Assembly (NCBI GenBank): GCA_013298955.1
Contig: JAAFJT010000005.1
Span: 24,966-88,965, forward strand
Direction of reading: 5' to 3'
Length of the DNA: 64,000 nt
From: Chitinophagales bacterium
GTDB taxonomy: Bacteria; Bacteroidota; Bacteroidia; Chitinophagales; Saprospiraceae
In this document: in pieces, positions 38,843-47,997 of the stretch
Position numbering within the stretch: position 1 is the stretch's first letter
How the letters are laid out: each line of letters begins with the position of its first letter
Position numbers and translations under genes: made by a program
Notes under the pieces: generated by a model
Database searches by the model: none
Told to the model about the DNA's origin: nothing
The model's input: the letters and a program-made list of their open reading frames with translations, nothing else

Positions 38843-41367
38843 TACTTACCAATGGATAACATATTTGCAAAAATTCGATATGCGCCTGATACGCCCGCAG
38901 GCAATTGTCTAAACCAAGCGTATCCCGTATAAACATAATATCCTTTTCCATACTTTGTTACCAATAAACCACCATCTCGGGCAGGTTCATTTGGGTCATT
39001 GCTACTCAAAATGGAGTCATAACGCTTGTCCCAAGTGCTTGGAAAATACAAACCGCGCTCTTGAACCCAGCCTTCAAAATCTTTTTCCGAAATTTTATTG
39101 GGCGTATTCAACAAGGGATGTTCGGGTTTTAAAACGCGAATCGGTGCTTCTTCTACTGTCACGCGTTCCCGACTGATTTCCAAAGGATACGGACCGACAT
39201 TTTTCATCAATAAATCCCGCCCATTCGTATTGTATTGCACCAATAAAGTGCCGCCATTTTCTACATATTTCAGTAATTTGGGTTGGTACAATTTCAATTT
39301 TTCCTTCGTATTGTACGCCCGAATCCCTGTGACAATCGCGTCAAAAGAAGCCAAACTTGCCTCGTCATTGAAATCTTTGTCTTCTAACAAATGCACTTTA
39401 TAACCAATTTGTTCCAAGCAAGCAGGAATATCATCGCCCGCGCCGACCAAATAGCCAATTTTCGTCCCTTTTTTCGCCACTTCCAACCGAACTAAATGTG
39501 CCGTAGCCGTTTGAACAACGGTTTGCGTTGGAATATGATCATAATCGATATATTGAACGGCTTGATTTACAATGGTTTCACCGATTTGAATCGTTGCGGT
39601 AAAATGTGTTTCATCGCGCTGTTTGGGCGGGAAAACTTGGAAAGTAACCGTTTTTTCAGCGTCTTTTTGCGCCAATTCGGTGCCGATTTCCGCAGGTTCG
39701 ACCTTCCAGCCTGTCGGCATTTGCAAACGAACCGTTCCTTTCAACCCATCTCGTTGCGCTTTGACGCGAACTTGCACCGTTTTACTCGAATCATTCGCAA
39801 ACACATATGCTTTTTCCGTCAAGTTGACAAACGCCGCCGGAGTCACTTCCAACGGGCGATAGATTTCCCCTTTCGCAGGGTCAGCCCGTTGATGCACGAC
39901 TTCGACCGTAAATGGAATGTTAGTACCCGCGATTTCAAGATTTGCCGTGACCGAAAGGTTGCGCGGCGTGTTCGGCAACCCGCGCAAGGCTTGCGCATCC
40001 ACTCGATACATGCCCAAAGTGGGCGTTTCGGTCAACCAATACGGCGCGGTAATCGACGCATTTTCAACTATTTTCGTTTTAAATTTAAATGTTTTTTTAA
40101 TATTATCATTCAAAATTTGTTGACAAGTCGTATCGAAAAGGGCAATATCCGTTCTATTTTCGCCTTGTGCGCCGCGAATCGAAATATTTTTTAGCGTAAT
40201 GGGTAAATTAGAACGATTAATCGCTTCTAAATTCACTTCCAGATTTTGACCTGCTACAACGGTTGTGGTAGCACTCGTCGCTTCCAAATAAAAACCTAAA
40301 CACCAGCCAATTACAGATTCAATTTCTTTTAATTTAATATTTTTCCAATATTGATTCGGCAATTTTTGAATCAAATCGCGCACTTCTACGAGTGCGGGAA
40401 CACTCAAAGCAGGTTGTTCATAATCGAATTTTTTATAAATTTTTGCCAATTTTTTAGCAATCGGTGCGCCATCACCTTGCACCCGTGTCCAAGTCGTATT
40501 GATGCCCTCCCATAAACCAATGGTTTTGACATCGCCTTTCAAAGATTCCAAATATTCCAAATCCGAACCGCGCGAAGTCAACGCGCCCATGCCTTGACAA
40601 CGGTGCATTGACCGCGATTCCGCCGCAATTTCATTGTTAGATTTGCCTTTTGACGGGTAGAAAACGCCTACATCCACTTTCACAAAAGCCGATTTATCCA
40701 TCGCATCAAATTTTTCACGCCCATAGAAAAACCAAGATTGATTGCAAAACAACCGTCTTGGTTGCCAAACAGACACATTTTGTTGCAATTGTTGTGGAAA
40801 AACGTCCGATTTACCCGCCAAATCAAAGGCTTCCGCACTCAAAATCGCAGAAGACGTGTGATGCCCATGCGTTTCAATTTTAGTATCCGTCGAAAAGCGA
40901 TTGATGATAATATCGGGTTGCGTTTGCCGAATCGCCCAAACGACATCCGACAAAACTTCGTTTTTATTCCAAATCCGCATGGTTTCTTCAGGCGTTTTGG
41001 AAAAACCAAAGTCATTTGCCCGCGAAAAAAGTTGGGAACCACCATCGGTTCGCCGCGCTGCGAGCAATTCCTGCGTCCGCAAAACGCCCAAATATTCGCG
41101 CAATTCCGTACCAATGAGGTTTTGCCCACCGTCTCCGCGTGTGAGGGAGAGGTAAGTGGTTCGCGCCAAATCATGATTTGCCAAATACGCAATCATCCGC
41201 GTATTTTCATCATCAGGATGCGCCGCGACGTAGAGGACAGACCCCAAAAAATTAAGTTTCCGAATGGATTCACGGATTTCAGCCGTATTCGGTTTTTTAG
41301 GCTGCGCCCATACAGGCAAACAAAACATTGTTGCCCATAATATCAAGGTAATTTTATTCCGATTCAT
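38842..41367 (-). CDS. Exported PIG-L (LmbE) family deacetylase, 841 residues
   Basis: Zinc-dependent N-acetyl-sugar deacetylase family. ATG at 41365-41367; signal peptide 1-21 (FCLPVWAQ). The PIG-L domain is at about 40-260, with AHPDDEN (49-55) and a GHHTSSA zinc-ligand motif near residue 170. The rest is a long exported tail: beta-rich NEW3-like segments (about 400-610) and a C-terminal class I glutamine-amidotransferase-like fold (GYLVGAGDDIPACLEQIGYK, GGTLLVQYNTNGR). This architecture is common in Bacteroidota; the substrate is unknown. Neighbouring genes give no clue. Confidence 0.85.
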   Translation of the reverse strand: MNRNKITLILWATMFCLPVWAQPKKPNTAEIRESIRKLNFLGSVLYVAAHPDDENTRMIAYLANHDLARTTYLSLTRGDGGQNLIGTELREYLGVLRTQELLAARRTDGGSQLFSRANDFGFSKTPEETMRIWNKNEVLSDVVWAIRQTQPDIIINRFSTDTKIETHGHHTSSAILSAEAFDLAGKSDVFPQQLQQNVSVWQPRRLFCNQSWFFYGREKFDAMDKSAFVKVDVGVFYPSKGKSNNEIAAESRSMHRCQGMGALTSRGSDLEYLESLKGDVKTIGLWEGINTTWTRVQGDGAPIAKKLAKIYKKFDYEQPALSVPALVEVRDLIQKLPNQYWKNIKLKEIESVIGWCLGFYLEATSATTTVVAGQNLEVNLEAINRSNLPITLKNISIRGAQGENRTDIALFDTTCQQILNDNIKKTFKFKTKIVENASITAPYWLTETPTLGMYRVDAQALRGLPNTPRNLSVTANLEIAGTNIPFTVEVVHQRADPAKGEIYRPLEVTPAAFVNLTEKAYVFANDSSKTVQVRVKAQRDGLKGTVRLQMPTGWKVEPAEIGTELAQKDAEKTVTFQVFPPKQRDETHFTATIQIGETIVNQAVQYIDYDHIPTQTVVQTATAHLVRLEVAKKGTKIGYLVGAGDDIPACLEQIGYKVHLLEDKDFNDEASLASFDAIVTGIRAYNTKEKLKLYQPKLLKYVENGGTLLVQYNTNGRDLLMKNVGPYPLEISRERVTVEEAPIRVLKPEHPLLNTPNKISEKDFEGWVQERGLYFPSTWDKRYDSILSSNDPNEPARDGGLLVTKYGKGYYVYTGYAWFRQLPAGVSGAYRIFANMLSIGK

Positions 41368-41436
41368 GGCGTAAAAGTAAAAAATGTACCGTTCAATTAG
41401 GTGCAAATAGGCTTTTTTTTTACAAAATAACGCTCC

Positions 41437-42420
41437 TTATGGAATCGTTCTAAAAATGCTATATCGCAGCAAGAGTTCCAACACCAACAAAGTCAATGCC
41501 GCCCATAGCCAAGGATGAAAATTTTCACTCCGCCGCCGCAAGGTCGAAACATCGATTTTGGATTTTTCCAAACGGTCAATTTCGGTGTAAATCCGCGCCA
41601 ATTCAGTCATATTTTTGGCTCGATAATAATTGCCGCCCGTCGTCGTAGCGATATTTTGCAACAAGGCTTCATCAATGCTCACAGGCACTAACCCCATAAT
41701 ATACGTCCCATCACTGCGCCGTCCGACGGGTGACAAGGCTTCCCCCTGCGAACCAATGCCGATTGTATAAACTTTCACCTTCTTTTCCTTCGCCAAAGCA
41801 GTAGCAACATCGGGTTTGAAATAACCTGCGGTATTTTCGCCATCACTCATCAAGATAGCAATGCGGCTTTTTGCCTCACTTTCTTTCAAACGATTCACCG
41901 CCGTAGCGAGTCCCATGCCGATAGCCGTGCCATCTTGCAGGAATCCGCAATCCAATTTTGCCAAAAACTCGCGCAAAACAGCATGATCGGTTGTCAAAGG
42001 GCATTGTGTGAAGGCTTCCCCTGCAAAAACGACCAGACCAATGCGGTCATACGGGCGTTTGGCAACAAAATCGCTCGCCACTTTTTTAGCGGCTTCTAAG
42101 CGATTCGGCGCGAAATCTTCTGCCAACATGCTGCTCGACAAATCCAATGTTAACATAATATCAATGCCTTCTGCATGGATATTTTCGTTTTTGAGGAAGG
42201 ATTGCGGACGCGCTAACGCAACGACTATCGCCGCAAATGCCAAACCCCGCAAAATCGGCAAACTCCCGCGCAACTGTCCGCGCCAAGAACTCTCCCTGCC
42301 AAATGCCGCCAAATTGGAAAAAGTGACAGTGGCGTAATGATGTGGATGCGCATGCCGATACCACCAAGCCGCCGCAGGCAGCAATAATAAAAGTCCGAAA
42401 AATTCTGGATTGGCAAACAC
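41437..42420 (-). CDS. batA: BatA-like VWA-domain membrane protein
   Basis: Aerotolerance-type von Willebrand A protein, 327 residues. The start is GTG at 42418-42420; no ATG lies close, and the resulting FANPEFFGLLLLLPAAA agrees with BatA N-termini. Two membrane helices precede the VWA domain (about 5-20 and 55-75), and one follows (about 305-320). The metal site DLSSSM (DxSxS) and SDGEN are intact. It is the last gene of a DUF58 - DUF4381-like - VWA run. The usual batB and TPR genes do not follow; the next gene is the PIG-L deacetylase. Confidence 0.85.
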   Translation of the reverse strand: MFANPEFFGLLLLLPAAAWWYRHAHPHHYATVTFSNLAAFGRESSWRGQLRGSLPILRGLAFAAIVVALARPQSFLKNENIHAEGIDIMLTLDLSSSMLAEDFAPNRLEAAKKVASDFVAKRPYDRIGLVVFAGEAFTQCPLTTDHAVLREFLAKLDCGFLQDGTAIGMGLATAVNRLKESEAKSRIAILMSDGENTAGYFKPDVATALAKEKKVKVYTIGIGSQGEALSPVGRRSDGTYIMGLVPVSIDEALLQNIATTTGGNYYRAKNMTELARIYTEIDRLEKSKIDVSTLRRRSENFHPWLWAALTLLVLELLLRYSIFRTIP

Positions 42421-42438
42421 TTCTATATTTTTTAATTT

Positions 42439-43377
42439 TTAATTTAAACCTAATTGCGTTTCTACTTTGGGTGGCTCCGTTTCCATGATTAATTCCATCG
42501 CCGTTTCGTAGGCGGCTTCATGTACGGCGATTTCGGGTGTGCCTTTTGCGAATTTGACCAAATCCGCCATTTGCAACAATTGTCTTAATTTAAATTGTAA
42601 TGCGTCAGGCATATCGGTTCGGCGCAAAGCGGTGATTAATTCGTCAGAAGTCGATTCCAAAGCAGGGATTTGATACCTTTTTTCCAAATAATCCCGCAAA
42701 ATATGGGTCAATTCGGTATGATACGGCTTAATTTCGCCTTGTTGCCACAATTGTTTTGCGCGCAAAGACATTAATTCATTTCGCGCCTGTTCATAAGGCG
42801 TGACGATGATTTGCCTTGCAACCACCATCGGTTGCGGTTTTTTGCGCCACTTGTCGCGCCACAAAAACACGATTAAACCCAATAAAACCAGTGTTACGAA
42901 GCCAATCAAGTACGGAATCGCGTCTTCAAAAGAAAAATCCGTGCGCAAAATATCCTTAATCGGCGCGATTTGTTCATCTTTGAGTTTGGGATACGCCACT
43001 TTGACGGGCAGGCGGTCTGCGGAAAGCGTATCCGATTTGCCATTCTGCACGACAGCGAATTGGAACGTCGGCGTGTAGTAAGCACCCGAATCCCAAGCCG
43101 TAAAGATAACATCTCGCGTCCAAGTGTCCTTCACGAAAGTCCATTTGCCTTTGTCCAATAATTCAAATCCTTGAACACTATCGGGTACTACAGGCGCAAC
43201 ATTTTGGGGTTGAAACCCCGATTTAGCAGCCAATTCAAATGTAATTTTATTTTGGTCGCCAATGAGCATATCCCCATTTTCTAAAATGGTGGTTAATGGT
43301 TGCGTTTGAGCCATCGTTTCAAAAGAAACAACCATTAAAATAAAATACAATAGGTGCTGTTTGATTAATTTGTTCAT
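42439..43377 (-). CDS. DUF4381-like / BatD-like protein of the Bat cluster, 312 residues
   Basis: ATG at 43375-43377; signal peptide ending TMAQ. An N-terminal beta-rich exported part (about 25-150) is followed by one membrane helix (YLIGFVTLVLLGLIVFLW) and a cytoplasmic helical domain with ELTHILRDYLEKRYQIPALE, which matches proteins found between DUF58 and batA in Bacteroidota. It lies 18 bp before batA and 47 bp after the DUF58 gene, so one operon. The role in stress tolerance is by association only. Confidence 0.75.
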   Translation of the reverse strand: MNKLIKQHLLYFILMVVSFETMAQTQPLTTILENGDMLIGDQNKITFELAAKSGFQPQNVAPVVPDSVQGFELLDKGKWTFVKDTWTRDVIFTAWDSGAYYTPTFQFAVVQNGKSDTLSADRLPVKVAYPKLKDEQIAPIKDILRTDFSFEDAIPYLIGFVTLVLLGLIVFLWRDKWRKKPQPMVVARQIIVTPYEQARNELMSLRAKQLWQQGEIKPYHTELTHILRDYLEKRYQIPALESTSDELITALRRTDMPDALQFKLRQLLQMADLVKFAKGTPEIAVHEAAYETAMELIMETEPPKVETQLGLN

Positions 43378-43424
43378 AACCAATAACTTATGATATTTTG
43401 AATCCGATTCTTGATTCAAAAAAC

Positions 43425-44291
43425 TTATCTTCGTTGTTCAAAAAAGTGCAAAAGCGCGTCAATATACGATTTATCCGTATGCAAACTCATGGTATCCGCA
43501 CCCGTTTTTAAAAAAGTCGTTTTAAAATATTTGAAATTATCTTGATACCAATCCGCAAATTTGCGTTGTGTAACGGGGTCATCCGTATCAATCCACAAGC
43601 GGCGACCCGTTTCGGCATCCACCGCCCGCATCAAACCGACTGGCGGCAACACCGCTTCCGCAGGGTCAAACACATGAATCCCGATAATATCATGTCGTTT
43701 CGACGAAATGCGCAACGCGTCTTCATACCCGCGTGCCATGAAATCGGAGAGGAGAAAACAGGTACTTCGCTTTTTAATCACATTATTTAAATATTGCAAT
43801 CCTTTGGCAAGGTCTGTCCCCGTTCCTTTCGGCTCGAAACTCAATAACTCTCTGATAATCCGCAAGATATGCGTGCGTCCTTTTTGCGGTGGGATGAATT
43901 TTTCAATCATATCCGAGAAGAAAATGACACCAACTTTATCATTATTGCCGATGGCGGAAAACGCTAAAACGGCACATAATTCGGTAATCATCTCGCTTTT
44001 AAACTGCGTCCGCGTTCCAAAAAAAGCCGACCGACTCATATCAATCAACAACATGACGGTCAATTCGCGCTCCTCCTCAAAGACTTTGATGAACGGCGTT
44101 TGCGACCGCGCCGTCACATTCCAATCAATATTGCGCACATCATCGCCGTATTGATACGCCCGCACTTCGCTGAACGACATGCCGCGTCCTTTGAACGCTG
44201 AATGGTATTCGCCCGCAAAAACATTGGCAGAAAGCCCTTTGGTTTTTATCTCAATTTTACGTACTTTTTTGAGTAATTCGCTGCTGTCCAT
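43425..44291 (-). CDS. DUF58 domain protein (Bat cluster)
   Basis: 288 residues, cytoplasmic, with the DUF58 core RAYQYGDDVRNIDWNVTAR followed by a VWA-like part holding DMSRS. It normally accompanies a MoxR AAA+ ATPase just upstream. Here the upstream position is taken by the HEPN/DUF262 genes, 25 bp away, and no moxR is in the window. Either moxR lies elsewhere or the defence genes were inserted behind it. Confidence 0.9.
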   Translation of the reverse strand: MDSSELLKKVRKIEIKTKGLSANVFAGEYHSAFKGRGMSFSEVRAYQYGDDVRNIDWNVTARSQTPFIKVFEEERELTVMLLIDMSRSAFFGTRTQFKSEMITELCAVLAFSAIGNNDKVGVIFFSDMIEKFIPPQKGRTHILRIIRELLSFEPKGTGTDLAKGLQYLNNVIKKRSTCFLLSDFMARGYEDALRISSKRHDIIGIHVFDPAEAVLPPVGLMRAVDAETGRRLWIDTDDPVTQRKFADWYQDNFKYFKTTFLKTGADTMSLHTDKSYIDALLHFFEQRR

Positions 44292-44316
44292 TGATTTAGA
44301 TATAAACTAAAATATA

Positions 44317-44958
44317 TTACTTTTTAAAACTTTCATTTTTATAACCGTCTAAAACTTTAAACATTAACTCGTTCATTAATTCGACTACATGATTGGCGCA
44401 ATCATCAATCATCTGCTGATGAATTGGAATCGTTGATTCACCATGTGCAATAGAATTGCGAATCCATAATAAATCATTCAAATATTTTTCATATGGCTTC
44501 TTAGGAAAAACCTCCAAATGGAACCTCTCTAAAATCTGATTCATCACTTTGAACGTAATATTCGATTCTGTTGGCAATTTGGGTTCAATAATCATGGGCG
44601 AAATGGCAAAAATCAACAATTCATCCATAAATTTCTTTTTTTTCTCAAATTCATTCGCCACGCCTGTCGTCAATTGCGGGTATTTCATGTCAATAGCGTG
44701 AATGCGCAAATTTGGATGAATCTCATCCCCCAATAAACCAAATGTATTAATCTCACTAATATAAATTCTGAAAATCGTTTTTACACAACCTTCCCAAATT
44801 GCATATATATTGGGTATCGAATATTTAATGGTAATTATTTGTTGTTTTTCAGACAAACTATTTAAAAGCGGCAATGTTTTTAACGTTTTTAATTCATCTG
44901 CTCGTTTTTCTATTTCAGCTAAACATTTCTTTTTCAATAATTCATATTTTGTCATCAT
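44317..44958 (-). CDS. HEPN-domain protein, MAE_28990/MAE_18760-like
   Basis: 213 residues, all helical. The HEPN RNase motif Rx4H is present as RNSIAH (Arg167, Asn168, His172) near the C-terminus, and the N-terminal half matches the MAE_28990/MAE_18760 HEPN-like nuclease family. It overlaps the DUF262 gene by 4 bp (ATGA), a sign of coupled translation. Families of this kind are linked to toxin-antitoxin and antiphage loci. Together with DUF262 it probably forms a defence module; RNase activity is inferred from the motif. Confidence 0.8.
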   Translation of the reverse strand: MMTKYELLKKKCLAEIEKRADELKTLKTLPLLNSLSEKQQIITIKYSIPNIYAIWEGCVKTIFRIYISEINTFGLLGDEIHPNLRIHAIDMKYPQLTTGVANEFEKKKKFMDELLIFAISPMIIEPKLPTESNITFKVMNQILERFHLEVFPKKPYEKYLNDLLWIRNSIAHGESTIPIHQQMIDDCANHVVELMNELMFKVLDGYKNESFKK

Positions 44959-46037
44959 GAATTAATTTTAAATATTTTATTAGCTAATTCTAAACGTTTT
45001 ACATAGTTTTTACCTTTATCACTTGAAATATTTTTCCATTCGCTACTTTGTTTAAATTTATTTATTTTTTCATTTAAAATGGGACTATTTTTTTCATAAA
45101 AATCAATATGGCGTGCAATCCCTATCATCACTACATCATAAACGGCAGTAGAAAATCCACCTTTTTCTAATCTAAAAATTTTAGAACTAAATGACTCCAA
45201 AAGATAAAGCACTTTATAAAATAATTTTTCAATAAGTTCATAAGGGAACGATTTATCTGCAACCGCTATCCGCATATATTGAGTCATATATTTTGAAATA
45301 GTATCATTCATATTTAATTGATAATTATTTAAATACAAAGATATAAACCTTAAAACCAATTCCTGCAAATATAAGGTTTCATCTTGGTGTTTGGAAACAT
45401 CTATCAATTTTTGAAATAATTCTTTTTTAGACAATTTTTGTAAAAATAAATTAAACTCATTAGAACGGCTTCCAATAACGCTATTTCTAATGACTTGCTC
45501 CATCACAGGTTCACTACCTGAATTGAGTCGCTCAAACAATTCATATTTCAAATCTATTTTATTGTCATTCCACCTCAATATTTCAACACGACAAATTGTA
45601 ATTTTAATAGCCCGTTGCAATCTCAAAGGCAAATCATCCTTTTTCTTACCTGCCATTGACTTTATAAAATCGCCCTCACCCAAAGTCCAATTATTTTTCT
45701 TCGTATCTAATTGATTATCAGCTGTTTTCAAAATGCCAAAAAAGGATAATAACGTAGAAACCCGTTGCAACCCATCTAATAACACCCAAGTATCATCCGC
45801 ATTTTCAATTACAAAAATGGCAGGAATCGGAATGCCCAACAAAATAGATTCAATAAAACGCGTTTTTCGAGCATCATCCCAACGAAAAAGGCGTTGAAAA
45901 TCAGGCGAAATCAACATTTCACCATCTTGATACATATTCATGATTTCACCAAAAGACATATCTAATCTATCTGTTATTAGACTACCTTTTGCGCGTTCAA
46001 TTTCTGCTTGAATTGATTCTAATTCTATAGCTTTCAT
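44955..46037 (-). CDS. DUF262 domain protein
   Basis: 360 residues. The DUF262 (ParB/Srx-like, GmrS-type) N-terminal domain shows PDFQRLFRW (45-53) and DGLQR (88-92), the conserved nucleotide-binding/hydrolysis signature of the family. A helical C-terminal part has no HNH DUF1524 motif, so this is not a complete GmrSD. It overlaps the HEPN gene by 4 bp. It is clearly more AT-rich than the flanking housekeeping genes, consistent with horizontal transfer. Probably an antiphage component; the HEPN partner may be the effector. Confidence 0.85.
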   Translation of the reverse strand: MKAIELESIQAEIERAKGSLITDRLDMSFGEIMNMYQDGEMLISPDFQRLFRWDDARKTRFIESILLGIPIPAIFVIENADDTWVLLDGLQRVSTLLSFFGILKTADNQLDTKKNNWTLGEGDFIKSMAGKKKDDLPLRLQRAIKITICRVEILRWNDNKIDLKYELFERLNSGSEPVMEQVIRNSVIGSRSNEFNLFLQKLSKKELFQKLIDVSKHQDETLYLQELVLRFISLYLNNYQLNMNDTISKYMTQYMRIAVADKSFPYELIEKLFYKVLYLLESFSSKIFRLEKGGFSTAVYDVVMIGIARHIDFYEKNSPILNEKINKFKQSSEWKNISSDKGKNYVKRLELANKIFKINS

Positions 46038-46071
46038 AAAAATGATATTTTTTATAATTAAAAATCATGTT

Positions 46072-46428
46072 TTAATCAAATAAATCATCTGAAAATTTGG
46101 CATTGTTTGTAGCATAATCTTTAAGATAGGCTTCTACATCATCTGTTTTTTTGATTTATTTAACATCATCTAATTTTCTAATATTACCCAATACGATAGA
46201 TGAATGAAGTAAATATGCTCCATTTGTATCTTTTCCTGCAATAGTAGCAATATTGTCCAGTCCTGTTTGCATTACATGATTTATCGCGTCTGAATAATCG
46301 CTGTCCCATTTTTTCAATATATTTTTGTTCACAGAAGGCAATAGTTTTGCTATTTGCTCAAATGATTTACCTTCATTTTTGAGCATAATAAACTTATTTT
46401 CCAATTCTAAAAGCCTTGATTTATCCAT
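46072..46428 (-). pseudogene. Small helical gene interrupted by an in-frame TAA
   Basis: ATG at 46426-46428. The frame reads 90 residues (MDKSRLLELENKFIMLKNEG, then KSFEQIAKLLPSVNKNILKKW) to a TAA at 46156-46158. It then continues in the same frame for 27 codons (IKKTDDVEAYLKDYATNNAK, FSDDLFD) to a second TAA at 46072. The second part is charged and ends 34 bp before the DUF262 start, as expected for the true end. The N-terminal half looks helix-turn-helix-like. So either a nonsense mutation or a read-through stop. It is probably the first gene of the DUF262/HEPN operon. Confidence 0.6.
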
Positions 46429-46545
46429 GATTTGCTTGATTTGAGGTGTAAAATTAAAAAAAGTTAAATCAAGAATGAAGGCATTTTTAGGGATTAAGTA
46501 GTTGAATCGAAATAAACTATCAAATCAGCGTACTCGTATCGAATC

Positions 46546-46577
46546 AAGGTCGGCGAGGTTGCAACCTCGCCGACCTT
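46546..46577. repeat. Perfect palindrome before the DUF262 operon
   Basis: 15-bp perfect arms (aaggtcggcgaggtt / aacctcgccgacctt) with a 2-nt centre. It separates the defence operon from ricT. The 46,578-46,653 remainder holds a fragment of the GAATTAGGA-type repeat (cctaaaattcc ... gattcaaa). Confidence 0.8.
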
Positions 46578-46653
46578 TTGGATAGGTTATTTCAATCGAA
46601 CCAATTGCTCCTTAATTCCTAAAATTCCTTCGTTCCTGATTCAAAATAGTTTC

Positions 46654-47901
46654 TTATTTCCTATCTTTTTTCACAAATCCTTGCGGAGGCGTATGTTGTT
46701 GCGGAGGGCGATTCGTGGGTGCAGGCGGCGGTGTATTCGGCGCGAAAATGGGCGTTAAAGGACGCTTTTTCTTCTTTTTGCGCCGTTTTTTATCATCGCG
46801 CAATTCCACTGCGCCAATTACATCCTCATATTCGGGTTCGCCGTCATCCTCTTGCACAGGTTGCGCATGTGCCACATTTTCCTGCAATTCTTTGAAATCA
46901 GGTGGAAATTCCCCTTTTTTATTCGCTTCCAAAACGATTTTAACTTCATCCACCCGCAAGGTATAAAACTTACCTTTTTCAGGTCCCGAATCCATCACAT
47001 ACGTCATTCTGCGTCGAAAAACATCCGTTTTGATTAAAAAACCATTGCCCGTTTGCGTTTTCAGGCGTTCTGCACTTTCTGGAAAATCCTCTAAGGCATC
47101 CATGTACCCATCCAATTCATAATTCAAACAGCATTTCAACCGCCCACACGCACCACTCAATTTCGCTTGATTGATGGCTAATTGTTGATACCGCGCCGCC
47201 GCCGTCGAAACCGATTTGAAATCAGAAAGCCAAGTCGAACAACACAATTCGCGTCCACAAGAGCCAATGCCGCCGACTCGCGCCGACTCCTGCCGCGCCC
47301 CAATCTGCCGCATTTCGATTTTGACTTTAAACTCTTTGGCATAATGCCGTATCAATTCGCGGAAATCCACCCGTCCGTCCGCCGTGTAATAAAACGTCGC
47401 TTTGCGCCCATCGCCTTGATACTCGACATCGCCAATTTTCATATCCAAATCCAACGTCCGTGCAATTGCCCGCGCTTTCGTCATCGTTTCGCGCTCGTAA
47501 GCCCGCATTTCTTCCAATTTTTCAAGGTCGCGCTCATTCGCACGGCGGATGACATTGAGAAACAATTGATTATCTCGTATTTCTTTTTTGCGCATCTGAA
47601 GCCGCACCAAATCGCCCGACAACGTAATGCGCCCAACATCAAAACCGCCGCCACCCGGCACTTCCAACAGCACCCAATCGCCTGTCATCACTTGGTTGAA
47701 ACTCGGATTATGATAAAAATCTTTGCGAGACCCTTGTTTAAAACTGACCTCCACTAAATCAAAATCATTTGAAACTACATCGCGTATATCCAAATCAGAC
47801 AGCCAATCAAAGGTATTCATCCTGTTGCATCCGCCGCCACAATTACCGCTACATCCGCCCGGTTTGCCCTCTTTTCCTATCGAACAACTTGTGCATCCCA
47901 T
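46654..47901 (-). CDS. ricT: PSP1-domain protein, RicT (YaaT) homologue
   Basis: 415 residues. The PSP1 core (about 50-300) has GGIGSCGRELCCSTWL and KLSGACGRLKCCLNYE, cysteine motifs that in B. subtilis RicT bind iron-sulfur clusters with RicA/RicF. Extra features are a Cys/Gly-rich N-terminus (CTSCSIGKEGKPGGCSGNCG) and a Lys/Pro-rich tail (KKRRKKKKKRP), likely disordered. It lies just after holB on the same strand, the same pairing as in Firmicutes. In B. subtilis the complex governs mRNA processing; the role in Bacteroidota is less known. Confidence 0.88.
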   Translation of the reverse strand: MGCTSCSIGKEGKPGGCSGNCGGGCNRMNTFDWLSDLDIRDVVSNDFDLVEVSFKQGSRKDFYHNPSFNQVMTGDWVLLEVPGGGGFDVGRITLSGDLVRLQMRKKEIRDNQLFLNVIRRANERDLEKLEEMRAYERETMTKARAIARTLDLDMKIGDVEYQGDGRKATFYYTADGRVDFRELIRHYAKEFKVKIEMRQIGARQESARVGGIGSCGRELCCSTWLSDFKSVSTAAARYQQLAINQAKLSGACGRLKCCLNYELDGYMDALEDFPESAERLKTQTGNGFLIKTDVFRRRMTYVMDSGPEKGKFYTLRVDEVKIVLEANKKGEFPPDFKELQENVAHAQPVQEDDGEPEYEDVIGAVELRDDKKRRKKKKKRPLTPIFAPNTPPPAPTNRPPQQHTPPQGFVKKDRK

Positions 47902-47959
47902 ATTTATACATTCAGTTTTTTTGTAATAATTAAAAAATATATGCTTAATATTCGTTTTA

Positions 47960-47994
47960 TGAATTAGGATTTAAATCCTAAAAATCCTAATTCA
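47960..47994. repeat. Short hairpin between holB and ricT (GAATTAGGA family)
   Basis: 13-bp arms (tgaattaggattt / aaatcctaattca) with a 9-nt loop, ending right at the holB stop. The arms are the outer ends of the longer hairpins at 26.6 and 49.7 kb. Confidence 0.75.
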
Positions 47995-47997
47995 AAC

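Noticed and set aside
39496..40194. Plus-strand frame of 232 residues
   Set aside because: Opposite the PIG-L gene, rich in Arg/Phe/His as expected for an antisense shadow.
47182..47757. Plus-strand frame of 191 residues
   Set aside because: Antisense shadow of ricT.
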